This document shows, piece after piece, positions 23,520 through 34,940 of a DNA stretch of 64,000 nt. The translations under genes were made by a program, and so were the position numbers. A model generated the notes under the pieces. It made no database searches and was not told the origin of the DNA. It saw nothing but the letters and a program-made list of their open reading frames with translations. Source of the stretch: Calliopum simillimum (taxonomy: Eukaryota > Arthropoda > Insecta > Diptera > Lauxaniidae); the NCBI GenBank assembly GCA_951812925.1, contig OX638372.1:85271058-85335057 (forward strand). The letters run 5' to 3'. Each line of letters starts with the position of its first letter. Positions within the stretch are counted from its first letter, which is position 1.

Positions 23520-25010
23520 TGTTTAGTTACAATGAAACTCGCTTGTTTTTGAACTTGAAAGAAGTAAAACTAGGCCTTAATTAAATTTCTAGTCGATGAG
23601 GACAAGCACGGTACAGTCATTTTGACCGCTTTTGGGCTTTAATATGATTGCACAAAAAGTTCGCGGAATGAGATGTAAGGAGTGAAAATAGAAATATAAA
23701 CTTATTTCTCCTTTTCAATATATTCTTTTTTAACCCTGCACGGAGAAAAAAAATAGTAGGTACTTACTACTTTATTACTAATAAATTAACCAGAATTTCA
23801 AGTCACACTCCACTGAATTAAATTTAACTTTACTGTTTTATTCAAATCAGATTTTTTTACAGCCTAGTATTTTTTGTTTTAAATTTAAGTGAGGTTTACC
23901 TTACTGTAAAGTTCAAACAAACAAAAAAATGAACTGACCGCACTAGGATTCGAACCGTCGCACAGTGCGTTGAGCCCATACAAGCAATGGTCAAAAATAG
24001 AAGGAGTGGTTGGATATCGATGAAATTTGGTACTATAAGTAATTTGGGGTCGCTGAGCTCAAAAACTATCTCAGATTTGTTGTAAACTTTATAGTTTTGC
24101 TAAAAACCAGGTATTAAGGACGATTTTCTTAAGGTCCATATATAACGATGATGAAAAGTAATGCTTAATGTTAACAAATGAAATGTACGTAGTAGAAATA
24201 ATGTTTTTTGTACTTGTGAGACCATTTGTGTTCATAAAAACAAAAAAAAAAATTTCAACATAAATTTTATATTTCATACAAATTTTTCGTTTTAAACATT
24301 TTTTAAAAAAAGAAAAAAAATATTTGTAGGACGAAGTAGGAAAAGTTGTTTGCAGTTCTTGATTATATAGAATTCGAACTAGTAGATTAAAAAAAAAAAA
24401 CGGCACTTATTTTTATAAGATTTGTTTTTTTTTTCATCAAAATTTGCCAATTTCTGAAGTTTTTCATTTGATACGATATTATTAAAATCACTACAATATA
24501 CATCAAATTATATATTTTCCAACATTTTTTAGTTTTATTTATTTACTCAAATATTATTTATAATAAAAAACTTTACTTCGCTTAGCTTAATCAAAAGACA
24601 AATTTTTGATAATTATTTGTTTAAGAGAACCCAAAACGAAGTGAATAAAACATGATTTTTTTGAAAAATATCTCAACTTTGAAGTGTCACAGCGTAGCCA
24701 AAACTGAGTTTTTCCCCTAAATATTTTGTTTTTATTTTATTGATACAATTACCTGTCGATTGATACCAATATTATTAGGTTTCGAGTCACAAAAAATTTT
24801 GATTTTTGCCCACTAGCGAACGCAGTGTGCGTCGTCCGTTCGTATCATAGATAGAAACATATCATCTGCACTACTTGCCCATATGATGAAGAGGTATAAA
24901 ATTTGTATATTTTGCAATGTCTTTTCACATATAAATATTTTTATGAGAATTTTAAAGTCAAAATGGTTACATATTTTTATGTTATAGCACAAAAATTATA
25001 CATCTAAATG
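23520..25010. other. AT-rich DNA, no gene recognised
   Basis: Contains one tRNA-promoter-like segment (listed separately). A 105-codon minus-strand frame at 24,089-24,406 is Phe/Lys/Tyr-rich, as expected from T/A-rich noise. Confidence 0.5.
23938..23985 (-). repeat. tRNA-like (SINE-type) fragment
   Basis: Read on the minus strand, GGTTCGAATCC is an exact internal B-box, preceded by GGGCTCAACGCACTGTGCGA. No full cloverleaf forms, so a tRNA-derived SINE fragment is likelier than a tRNA gene. Confidence 0.4.
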
Positions 25011-25014
25011 GTAA

Positions 25015-25350
25015 GATAAGGTAAGGCCAGGGCGCGTTGATGCGCAGAAGGAGGATACTTTTCGTAAATTGTCCGCTACTTTTTCCTCTGACAACTTCCT
25101 TGAGCTGCTCTGAAATTGAAACGTAGTTCTCTTCGCCTTTAGCTTTGTTATCGATCAACATAATTTCTTCTGAGTCTCAAAATACTGTCGTCATGATTCT
25201 CCCAGCTGACTATGATACCTTAAACTACTTAAGATGGTAATGCGCCTATTTTGTGTCACTACATAGATTCTTGTTTGAACTCAGGTTCAAAACGATGAAC
25301 CCAAGATTCGTCCCCAGTTACAATATGTGTTAATACTCATCTATGTCTTA
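25015..25350 (-). pseudogene. mariner transposase fragment (first catalytic block)
   Basis: The minus strand reads HIVTGDESWVHRFEPEFKQE, the first catalytic Asp block of mariner transposases. After a stop and frame slips come IMTTVF (then a stop where Trp is expected), DSEEIMLIDNKAKGEENYVS, and a degraded INAP at the second-Asp region. N- and C-terminal parts are missing. It lies next to, but is not collinear with, the mariner derivative at 25.45-26.02 kb, so they are separate insertions. Confidence 0.8.
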
Positions 25351-25447
25351 ACTTCAGAGGTTCAAAAAACTAGCAAAAATATTCCTTTTATTTATTTTTT
25401 TTTTAACTAAATTTTATTCGGGATTGTATTGGGGCTAAAGAAAAATA

Positions 25448-26022
25448 CCACCTTGATCAAAAAAGTTCCCGAAATTTATTTTTAAATTTAAAAATATAAG
25501 TTTATTCTTGAATATTGATGTGGTCCCATTCAAAGTAATTCCCATCGACTGCCACGCACTTATGCCAGCGCTTGATCCAGCTGTCAAAATATCTTTGATA
25601 ATCAATTTCCGATCGGCTGCTAAAACACGTTCCGCGTAGTGTTTTTTTCAGTCGATCCAACAAAAAAAATTCTCAGGGAGCTAAATCTGGCGAATTTGAT
25701 GGCTGCAGAATTGTATTAGTTGAGTTTTTGGTGAGAAACTTACGGATAATGATGACAACGGTGCATTGTCATGGTGTAAAATCCAAGAGTTGTTACAAAA
25801 ATTGAAATTCGCAAAACAACAGATGCACTCAAAATTGCGTTACATTTACTAATGTCAAGCTAGGAAGCTAAAATTCGCAGGGAATATTGTTAAAAGGTGT
25901 GCCAACCTACAGAAATGAAAATTTGGATCGTACAGCAGGGGCCGCCACACGGTGATGATTCCGGTAATTTTTTAGTATGACCTCCCATTTTCCCATTTCG
26001 CGAACTTTTTGACGTCCCCTAG
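25448..26022 (-). mobile_element. 575-bp internally deleted mariner derivative
   Basis: The left end is CCACCTTGATCAAAAAAGTT and the complement of the right end is CTAGGGGACGTCAAAAAGTT. Both continue with C-C/G-CGAAAT and both are flanked by TA (25,446-25,447 and 26,023-26,024). The minus-strand interior keeps the 3' part of the transposase gene. The N-terminal half and first catalytic block are deleted. It is a MITE-like mariner derivative. Confidence 0.82.
25502..25776 (-). pseudogene. 3' part of mariner transposase in the deleted derivative
   Basis: Minus strand, starting HHDNAPLSSL (second catalytic Asp), then after a degraded stretch QPSNSPDLAP, a stop, EFFLLDRLKKTLRGTCFSS (third Asp in SPDLAP), then HKCVAVDGNYFEWDHINIQE and a normal stop at 25,502-25,504. 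This is the standard mariner C-terminus. The stop after SPDLAP and the missing 5' half make it non-functional. Confidence 0.85.
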
Positions 26023-26340
26023 TATATAGGATTTAGAAAAAAGTTACATCTTTTAACCACTATCAATAAACAATGATAAGTACTTCTGGAATTTGAGAAA
26101 TACGTTGATATATGTGATTCAATAACGCTTGCAATACAAATCGTGATCCTTTTCCTCTAACTGTCATATTGGAAAACGAAGGACAACAACGATTTTTAGG
26201 TGGCATTAAGTCTTCATACGGATCCTAGTTCAAATAAAAACAATTTCAGTAATGAATCTAATATAATACATAGCCAACATAAAAACTGTCACACACATAA
26301 TATCCCTATTGATTTTGGAAAATTTTTAATCTGACCTTGT

Positions 26341-26363
26341 ACTATTTCTGTCTTTCTTTTCAG
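26341..26363 (+). promoter_or_regulatory. candidate 3' splice site before K2P-like coding exon
   Basis: TTTCTGTCTTTCTTTTCAG is a good pyrimidine tract plus CAG, 363 bases before the start codon. It would begin the exon that contains the uORF and main ATG. No transcript evidence. Confidence 0.4.
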
Positions 26364-26649
26364 ATGATGTAATAAAATAAAAATTTAATAAGAAGTTGAT
26401 GAAATGAAGGCAACATTTTTGAAGCGCAAATTTGCACTTTACCCGGATTGACATTAAGATAATCCAGATTACGAGATGCAAACAAAAAAGAACCATACGA
26501 GTCACTGAATTCAGGCCACAAATCACTTGGGGAACGAAAAAATCCTAATAACAACTAAAAGTCAACACCAGCAACAGCAGCACAAAATAGAGATAGAAAA
26601 GCCCAAAAAAAAAACTCAATAAAAAGTTAAAGATAAAAAATAAACACCA

Positions 26650-26730
26650 ATGACAACAGCAACAACATCGCCAGCAACGACCAAATTAAAATCAACAGCA
26701 ACAACAACAACAACGAGAACAACAGCATGA
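26650..26730 (+). CDS. upstream ORF (26 codons) overlapping the main start
   Basis: The ATG at 26,650 opens a Thr/Ala-rich 26-codon frame made largely of ACA and GCA codons. Its TGA at 26,728-26,730 overlaps the main ATG (26,727-26,729) in the arrangement ATGA. Such overlaps can couple termination to re-initiation or repress the downstream frame. Whether it is in the mature mRNA depends on the upstream splice site. It may simply be a by-product of the CAA/CAG repeat tract. Confidence 0.4.
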   Translation: MTTATTSPATTKLKSTATTTTTRTTA

Positions 26731-27711
26731 ACGTCGATCAACAACAATTTCCGCCTCCACCAACATCAAATGCATTTTACACACACCAGCAACAGCAAAA
26801 TTTCCAATATGATGGTACGGCCACAACAAATGCATTGCTGGCAACAACAGCACCGCCGCCACCACAACTTTCTTCATCAACAACATATGTGACAATCGGT
26901 CTGTTGCCGCCGCCGCCACCGCATCAACCGGGTTATAGTCTAAGCTCCGCAACAGCAACATCATCATCAGCTGCAGCAGCAATGTCAGCAACGACAACGA
27001 GTTCCTTCAAAACGACGCCACTGTTGCCGATGCCAACACTTGACGACATTGAATGTGGTGGTGTGGGCGGTGGGAGCATATTCATTTCTGCATCCGAAAC
27101 CAGCAACATGTTGCCACCTGGCATACTTAAATATTCCTCTACAATGCCACCACCATCAACAACAACGACGACGACAATACTCATGGGATCACCACCAACA
27201 TCGGCACACCAACTCCTACCACTACCAACAATAGACACAGTCAACAGCAGCTGCAGCGGCAGTAACAGCAACATATTAAAAAGTAGCAACAATAAATTGC
27301 TTGGTGGCGGCATTTTAAGTGGGACACAACAACCGCTGCCATTGCCACCGCCACCACTACATCCACCGCCACCAGGGATTTTAAGCACCTCAAGTACCAT
27401 TGCAAGCAATATTGCTGCTGGCAGCAATAATTGCAGCACAAGTGCCATCAACAATGCAGGCAGTAGTGGTGGTGGTAGCAGCAACAACAACACAAGTAGC
27501 AAACGTTACAAGACCAAACGAAAATGTTGTGCCTGTTTCGGTGCCGGTGCTGGTAGGGATGCGGCTGATGAAGCAACAACATCAACAAAATATTCCTCAG
27601 CGACAACAACGACGACGACGACAAAGAAGACGAAGAAAACACAAACACTTTGGGCGGGTTTATTAACAAATTTGGGAATTTGCGCATTGCTGTTGGCCTA
27701 CACGTTATTAG
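26727..27711 (+). CDS. first coding exon of probable K2P potassium channel
   Basis: The ATG at 26,727 opens a frame carrying 328 complete codons plus one base up to a strong GGTGAGTT donor (intron from 27,712). The long N-terminal tail is low complexity and presumably cytosolic. It has poly-Pro runs, Ser/Thr runs, Asn/Gly-rich patches near residues 160-260, then a basic Cys cluster KRYKTKRKCCACFGAGAGRD around 262-281. The last ~25 residues, QTLWAGLLTNLGICALLLAY followed by TLL and the first G of a split Gly codon, form a hydrophobic helix matching the start of TM1 in two-pore-domain channels (GxCxLLLxYTxLG). In that family the next residues complete TM1, followed by the cap and a first pore loop with T-x-G-Y/F-G. 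None of these was found downstream in the window, so the remaining exons lie beyond it or were missed. Reading through the donor adds a Phe/Ala-rich tail and a stop at 27,827, which I take as intron. The K2P call is an inference from one segment; another membrane protein is possible. Confidence 0.6.
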
Positions 27712-27717
27712 GTGAGT
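27710..27717 (+). promoter_or_regulatory. 5' splice site of the K2P-like exon
   Basis: AGGTGAGT around 27,710-27,717 matches the donor consensus. It interrupts a Gly codon after YTLL in phase 1, a natural break inside the predicted TM1. Confidence 0.7.
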
Positions 27718-29325
27718 TATTGATGTTCATTGTCGTTGCTTCGTTTTATTGCGCCTCATTGCGCCTACAGGCTGAAATGTTTGCGCAAATATTTTGTGCA
27801 AACACTTCAATGATATACTATAATTAAGAACTACATACACTTCATTAAATTTAATCGTGCCGTCAATATCAAGTAATAATTTCAATGATAAGGTAAGTAT
27901 GTATAGTAAATGGATATAAGAGTAAAATAACAGTACTGCTCAAGGTGTCCATTAATAATGTGTTAAAATTTTCTTAAATTTTCGACCCCTCTCAACCTTG
28001 GTGATTGTTGCCTCCTACCACATATTACGTATAAATTCAACAGCAAATATATTAAAATGACTAAGCTCTAACTTAATAACTAGTTAACCGGTCTAGAAGT
28101 TCAATTAACTATACAGCCCCATTTGCGTATGACAACTTATCTCGTAGTTTGTTTGCCATTGGAAATTCAATATTGCAGATGGTTTAAATAAATGATTTGC
28201 ATTAAACTGAAAACTATGATGGCATACGGAACTTTATATTGATCTTTAAACTTTCGTTGACAATTTTCCACCGAATATTACCGATCGGTTACCATATGAC
28301 CCTACCAAATCCGGAGAATATTTTTTCGATTCTAAATACCGCAATAAAGTTGCTTCTTTTTTCAGCTCATCTTTCATAATGTAAAAAGTATCGACTTAAA
28401 TCCTCTTTTATCTGACTAGTATTCAGGAGAATAGTTAATACAATTTTTGCTTTATTGAAGGAAAAAGACATCATTCTTTTGTTGCGATACTCCCTCCGAG
28501 GGACTGTTGCTTTATTTCGGATCATATTAATAAAACCAAGCTTTGTCAGACGTTACAAAGTTGCTAGACCGTTCATTTCCGAATTTGCTTAGGAAATACA
28601 AGGCAAATCGAACTTGGATCTCTTATAGTATATTAGCAGCTAACGTAATTGATCTTTATAATGGTTTTACAATAGAAATTCTATCTTAAAATGGCTTTCA
28701 AACATTTTTATAAAGTATGAATTTACTCGGAGGAGAAAGCTAAGGCTTGGAGCTTTAAACTTGGAGGAAACAGTGCTGTTGGTCTCCGAGGAGGTGCAAT
28801 GTTGAGAAATAATTTTAGACCAAAGTCTTACTTGCAATTGTCATCTATCATATACTTACATATATCAAACAAAGCCTTAAGGATTATATATGCTTGCCCA
28901 AGGCACGGTTGTATGGTAAAACAAGGTAACTACGTCGAAAAATGATGGCATGTTCTGACAATTGTTATTGTGGCACAGTGGCTAAAAGAACGTGTCCGAC
29001 TGTTGCTCCTCTTAACCTTCTGGTTAAGAAAGAAGTAGCCTGTGCGACCCTCAAACTACCTTACTTATAGCAACTTAAAGATGCCAATCTAACGGGATAT
29101 ATTAAAATTGAGGAAGTTTTCTGTAATACACCACGTCTAGGGGTCTCCGATAAAATGGGTTAAAGGTTTATGATTTCTAATGGGTTCAAAATGAAAGATA
29201 GCAGCGCAGGAAGGGGAGTTGTGGGACTAAGATTCCAAAAAGCAATTGAAATGGCATTCCATCATTAAGGACTTCAAAATCCTTAATGGCGTTATCAATA
29301 TCCTCAATGCTACTCTAGGAGTTTT
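27712..29325 (+). other. probable intron sequence, no gene recognised
   Basis: No exon with K2P features was found. Composition is moderate. From about 28,700 onward the sequence has somewhat coding-like composition that may be old LINE debris, but only the short segment listed next could be tied to a family. Confidence 0.45.
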
Positions 29326-29329
29326 TTCT

Positions 29330-29440
29330 AACTTCGTCAGGCTTTGTCTTGGTGGAATGATGTGAACCTGACAGGACATAAATGTAATGAAAGGCCAGAT
29401 TACTTAGCAAAGACTCAAAACACTGCTGTGTAACAAATTC
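29330..29440 (+). pseudogene. possible LINE RNase H remnant
   Basis: One frame reads SWWNDVNLTGHKCNERPDY followed by LAKTQ. This resembles the RNase H block GHxGIxGNExADxLAKxG of I/R1/Jockey-type LINEs, with internal residues lost. It is short and tentative; surrounding frames are broken. Confidence 0.3.
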
Positions 29441-29880
29441 TGTATAGCTCAAATTTACTTCATTCTGGAATGGAAAGCAAATATATCTTATCAGCTACTT
29501 GAGACCTCAAGAGAGCACGCAGCTGATGGAAAAGCTAATCAATCAAAAACGTATTTAGGTATTTTGAACTTCAGCAGAAAATATATAAAAACCTACACTC
29601 AAATAATCTAGGGTCACTCTAATTTTAACTGCAACCCAAAAAAGTTGGGTTTGGTAGACAACCTGTAGAGAATCTGCAAGTCAAAGAAACCTGGAAACAT
29701 CGAAGAATGTGTTGTGCCCTGCCGCGGTGAGACTCAGACTCAATTTGCATGGTACTGTGCTTTTAGATCACAATGCCTTAGGTAAGATTAATTCCACGAT
29801 AGTGATGAGATCCAAAAAAAAAACCATAAAAAATATCTTTTCGGTCGTAGTGCAATTGACAACCTTTTAAATAATATAAC

Positions 29881-31121
29881 AGGTCATTCAATAAGTCCGT
29901 AGGACGACACATAGATAGCGTTACTAGAATTTTTTCTATACAATTTTTATTTAGTACTAACCTTCAAACAGTACGTGTATAAATTTGACAGCAATCTGAC
30001 TATTGATTCGTGAGTTATAGCCTTTTGTGTGAAGCAACTTTTGTTAGTGAAAAAAAAATGGAAAATAGTGAATTTCGAGCTTTGATGAAATGATGATTGC
30101 TTTTTGATGAAAAAAAATGCAGTGGAAACCAAACAATTGCTTGATAAACATTATCTGAACCCTGCTTCATCGAGACAAATGGTAGAAAAGTGGATTGCGA
30201 ATTTAAACGCGGCTGTACCAGCACAAATGATGCAGAGCGCAGTTGACGCTCTAATTAGGCTGTTATTTCAGAAAGCATAAAAAAAAACCACAAGCTGACA
30301 TTGTAAAGCTATTAGATGGTAGTGTATTTACCATTTTACATGAACATTTGGGTATGCAAAAGCTCAGTGCAAAGTGGCTGCCGCGTGAGCTCACAGTAGA
30401 CCAAACGAATTGATGCTTCAGAGGAGTGTTTGGCGCTGTTAAGCCGCAATAAAATCTAATTTTATCGTCGATATGTGACAATGGATGAAACATGGCTTCA
30501 CTATTTAACACCAAAATCCAAAATACAGTCAGCTGAGTGGACAGCAGTCGACGAACCGTCAATGCGAGCAAAGACGCAACAGTCGGCCAGTAAGGTAATG
30601 GCGTCTGTATTTTGGGATGCGAAGGGAATAATATTCATCGACTATCTCCAAAAAGGAACCACCATCAACAGCGACTATTACTGTGCACTTTTGTATCGAT
30701 TGAAGGCTGAAATGGCAAAGAATCGGCCACTTTTGCAAAAGAAAAAAGTGTTGTTTCACCAAGACAATGCACCGTGTCACAAATCGATGAAAACGATGGC
30801 AAAATTGAATGAATTGGGCTTCAAATTGCTTGTTTACCCACCGTTTTCTCCAGATTTAGCTTCAGCGACTTTTTATTGTTTTCAGATTTCAAGAGAATGC
30901 TTGCTGGAAAGAAGTTTAAGTCCAATAATGAAGTAATCTCTGTAACTGAGGCCTATTTTGACGAGAAAGAGAAATCGTACTATAAAAGTGGTATCGAAGA
31001 GTTGGAAAATCGCTATACTCGTTGTATCGCCCTCAAAGGCAACTATGTTGAATAATAAAATCGAGTTTTGTCAAAATTTTGTTTTTTTCTTACTTATCCT
31101 ACGGACTTATTGAATGACCTA
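29881..31121 (+). mobile_element. mariner element with near-perfect TIRs
   Basis: The left end AGGTCATTCAATAAGTCCGT followed by AGGA is matched exactly by the complement of the right end (31,097-31,120). Length of about 1.24 kb is typical of mariner. TA-containing flanks (TATAAC on the left, ATTAAA on the right) fit, though the exact TA duplication is ambiguous by a base or two. It carries a decayed transposase and sits in the presumed K2P intron. Confidence 0.9.
30058..31055 (+). pseudogene. mariner transposase relic (SETMAR-like lineage)
   Basis: The start MENSEFRALMK is followed by stops and frame slips. N-terminal remnants such as AVETKQLLDKHY and SRQMVEKWIANF are still readable. The catalytic half is open for 153 codons from 30,475: VTMDETWLHYLTPKSK (first Asp), SKVMASVFWDAKGIIFIDYL, VLFHQDNAPCHKS (second Asp) and YPPFSPDLAS (third Asp). 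A frameshift near 30,890 moves the end into another frame with SNNEVISVTEAYFDEKEK, and the final block CIALKGNYVE ends at the TAA of 31,053-31,055. All three catalytic Asp are present, but the N-terminal DNA-binding part is ruined. Confidence 0.92.
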
Positions 31122-31124
31122 TTA

Positions 31125-32055
31125 AATATGGCTATATCCTGAAAATATATAAATGACAATTATAATTTTAATAAAATAAACGTGGATGAACTTGAGGTCT
31201 TATTTGCCATTAGCCGTGTTCACGATCCGGAGCTTTTAGACTTGCAAAGTAGCAAAACAGCAATAATTTCCACTTGATTGTGAGCAATATTAAAAGTATA
31301 AACATTGCAAGCTACGAATAACTGTATTTCTCTGAGAAAATCGTATGAGCAAAGAGAACAAGAGCATAAACGAAAAATTTTTATTTGGAAAATGATATAT
31401 TTGTGCTATGATATTTTTATGCTATAGGTTTTTACATAGTATTGAAAATGTATACAAGCATGATAAATTCAATCCTATATATTTTGTTGTTGTGTTGCTA
31501 AATTTTTCAACACTTATTTACAAATGCTGTAGTTCAAGACCTTTTGCACCGAATCGTGAACATGGCTATTTTGTTTGTAAAAGCAAATGTTAATGATGCT
31601 TTCTGAAAGTCTGATGACTTTACACTATCTTATATGTCAACTCATACAAGAAATACTACAAGATGCTCACAACGATAATGGGAAGGTTAGGACATATTCC
31701 GCTCAAATCGCACAACTAAGATTATGGCCAAGCCTACGAGTAAAACTCACTATACTGCAGAAGAGTTCGTAGGCCAAAATTCTCCTGGAAATGACTGTTA
31801 GAGGAAAACCTGTCGTATCGGGAAAGTGGTAGAGAGGAATCAATTTCATCGCAAAATAATCTCCCATAAGTTAACCGGAAAATACAATAAATACACGGAA
31901 AAAACTAGACCGTAAAAAGTCATTGAAAATCCCAGTATTTTTTACTGATTTTTTCAGTAACTGTGCGCCCGTAAATAAAATACGTATTTTTTTAATGATT
32001 ACACACAGTAAATTCAAAAAAAAAAAAAAAAAATATGAAAAAAAATGTATGTTGA
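31125..32055. other. no gene recognised
   Basis: AT-rich, with short open frames of about 60 codons only. At 31,890-32,030 there is a low-complexity stretch containing a long A run near 32,018-32,034. Confidence 0.5.
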
Positions 32056-32059
32056 TGGT

Positions 32060-32120
32060 GTCGAACTTTAGGTCTTTGTGTTTCTTGGCAACGCTCAAGC
32101 CACTGAGCTACTGTAGAACG
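32060..32120 (-). repeat. tRNA-derived (SINE-like) segment
   Basis: The minus strand reads GTAGCTCAGTGGCTTGAGCG, an excellent tRNA D-arm/A-box with GCTC...GAGC pairing. About 30 bases later AAAGTTCGACACC is B-box-like. The acceptor ends do not pair, so it is a SINE head or tRNA pseudogene rather than a tRNA gene. Confidence 0.55.
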
Positions 32121-32129
32121 TTCATTTCT

Positions 32130-34940
32130 GTCTTATTGCTTAATTTAAATTATTTTCCAATAAATTTTTTTTTCAATCTCAATCAGTAAGAAGAAAATTT
32201 GTTTACTAAGGACTTACAAAATAAATGATATTTCGCATATATATTATAGCCAAACATTAAAATGAACGCAAAACTTGTTAATTCTTGAAACAAATCACTA
32301 AAAATGCAGTTGTAATCGAAAGAACATGGAGACGAACAAACTTTAGTATAATATTCTAATACAATAAAAACTTAGTTCGTTCTGTTGAAAAGTACCAAAA
32401 ATAATTTTATTTTATATTCTAAAATATTTCTTACGCCATAATTTGCTTTTTCGCATAAGTTATCGTAAAACCTCTATGCCCATCCATACTTATTACTTTT
32501 CTAACGCCAAAACATAAAAGCCACTTTTCTCTTAGGCCTCGTAAATTATTTGGCTTTAAGACAAAGGAAAAAGACCACATAAAGAAAATCCTTACAAAAT
32601 TATGCGCATTGCAAAACTAATCACAAAGTATTACTTGAGTTAATTGAAAATGGTGGGAAAAAAGAACAAAAAAAAATTATCTTGCCACAAAATTCACAAT
32701 TAAAACAGGGTGTAAGAAGAAATTAAACAAAGAAAAATCTGTAGCAGCTTAAAAGCTGCTTCAAATCTATTTTAATCTCCACCGCACATTATTTTCATTA
32801 CATCTGAATTGGGATGCAGACAATTGGTAAGAAAAAAGGAAACAACAAAGCCGTAAGCATATGCCAAATAAAACCCCAACTCCAAGCCCATTGTTATACA
32901 TAGTCAAGCGGGCGAAACGAAAACGTAATGCCCAAACAACCCCACCCTATTTGGCATCATAAGGAAATAGAGAGCGAACAAAGAAAAAAATGAAATAAGA
33001 AAAATTGCCACGAGAAACCCTTTAATACATCAACGACAACGTTAGGGTATGGGCACAAAAAGCCAAAGTGTTAACAAAAGAGGCAGCACAAAAAGAATGG
33101 CAACGAGCCCAACAACAAACGGCAACCTAACGATCTACCTACCAAACAATGTAATAAGCAAAAGCTAACAAGCGATAGCGTACCGAACCCGCCGGCTCAA
33201 CTCAACTCCATCCAATCCAAGTTGATGCAACAACCTACTCAGAAGCATCAATTGATGTATGCCCGAGGTTATTTCGCACGTACGCTGCCCGCAACAACAT
33301 CACTTACAGTTACACAGAGATAACGATGTTGCCCACCACGCCTCCTCTGACCACAATTCCATTCATTACATTCGCGTTGCGTTAAAATTTCAACAAAAAA
33401 AAATCATTGCATATTTTTAGTGATTAGGCTAAAAGCTTATGTTGGTCCCTCCCGGGTCATATCTTTGTAGTTGAAGTAGACGGACGAGCGACAATAAAAA
33501 TTAGTCGCTGAGAAACAGATTTTTTTCAGTTTTTCTCTTCACTTGTCTGTATTGTTTTTCTAGTTTTTTTTTTTCCGGTATTGTAATTTTTATGTGACCC
33601 CTCACTCTGGCCCCCTTGATACCATAACAATGAACGGAATGAATGAGACATTTTGATTTGCTTTCAATAGCGGTTTTTTCATCCAATTTGCTTGTTTCCC
33701 TAGTTACAGATTTATTGTGTTTTTTTTTATTTTTTTCCTCGTATTTTTATTCACTGGCTCATTGTTTTTCTTTCCGGCTTCTTTATTGTGGCCATTTGCC
33801 TGTCTGCCTATCGGACCATTTTGTTTTCAAAGTATGACTGTTTTTGCTGTTTGGTACAGGTTTTGTCCACTTGCCAGGTTGTTGTCCATTTCAATGCAGT
33901 ACACTCTAAGTTAAGGTATGTTAAGTTTACGAAAATATTTGTATTAGTACTGGTGCAGGTTACACTGGCAATATTAATGCTTTTAGCTCTAAAAATTATA
34001 GGCATTTGAATGACCACATATATCCTGGAACTACCGCGACTTACAAATGATTCTAGCAAGCTTGAAACCAATCTTAGTATTGGGAAGTGAAGGTTGGTTT
34101 TGCTTTTGATATTGAGCCTTAGTGTTCGGCATTGAGTATTGCTCTCAGTCTTGGCCCAAACAACCCAGACGACTATGTCGAGCGACCCATCTCATCGTTC
34201 GGTCATCTGTTATTGTATAGAATTCGTGTTGTTGTGTTCTTATTGGCGGCACCTTAATTCACAATTCGCTGGCACATTCGTTATTTTGGTAATGCTCATC
34301 AGTAAGCTTATGTCATGCTGGTAATTGTAGCGAAGGGACTTCTTATAGTTTCCATTTTTCCTGCTTAACTTTCTCTAAGGCTGCAGAAGCATTGTCCGGA
34401 ATTGACGTTTCTAATACAAGGTCCCTGTATTAGATGCACTTCTTTGACTTATGTAAGGTTTTAAACCCAAATAATGCTTAACCACTACTTTGGGCACAAT
34501 GAACTTAACACCCAGCGACAAGAATAGCAAAAAATGGATCTGAAGTTTGCTCCAAGTTAAGCAACCAAAGGTTTGAGTGCCTTTAGGGGACCCTGATAGC
34601 AGTTCAATTTTAAATTGCGCCATCCCCATTTGTTTCCCAGTGCTCCCTGATACGCATTGGAGCAGACCAAGCAGTATAGTGCACTGTGTCTGGTTGTAAC
34701 CTCATTTCTCATCACGATCACCTGCAGAACGAATCAGGAATAGTTAAGGTCCAACAGCACAATTCTCTTTTAACCTAGAAGTTCTTAATGTTCCGTCATA
34801 ACCCTGCCCAATGTCCATCCTTTGGTATGCATGGGTCGTTTAAACTCTGTTGCGCCCAGAGGTCCTTCTACTCCAGTTTTTTTTTTATGGTGTTATTCAC
34901 TGAGGTCCAAATGTTTTATTTGAAATCAACTAACTAACTG
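32130..34940. other. 2.8 kb without recognisable gene
   Basis: Segments at 32,850-33,380 and 34,100-34,870 have higher complexity and GC than their surroundings and may be unique host DNA (intron or intergenic) or very old element debris. Overlapping frames at 33,640-34,070 are Phe/Leu/Cys-rich on both strands without a recognisable domain. Confidence 0.45.

Noticed and set aside
25015..26022. One mariner spanning both 25-kb fragments
   Set aside because: On the minus strand the first-Asp fragment lies 3' of the C-terminal fragment, the wrong order; the right-hand piece also has its own TIR pair.
26692..27687. Long antisense and other-frame ORFs over the K2P-like exon
   Set aside because: Shadows of the CAA/CAG/CCA repeat-rich sense exon; Leu/Val or Cys runs arise from complementing Gln/Thr/Pro codons.
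32060..32120. Functional tRNA gene on the minus strand
   Set aside because: Good D-arm, but acceptor ends do not pair and the anticodon arm is not convincing; better as a SINE head or tRNA pseudogene.
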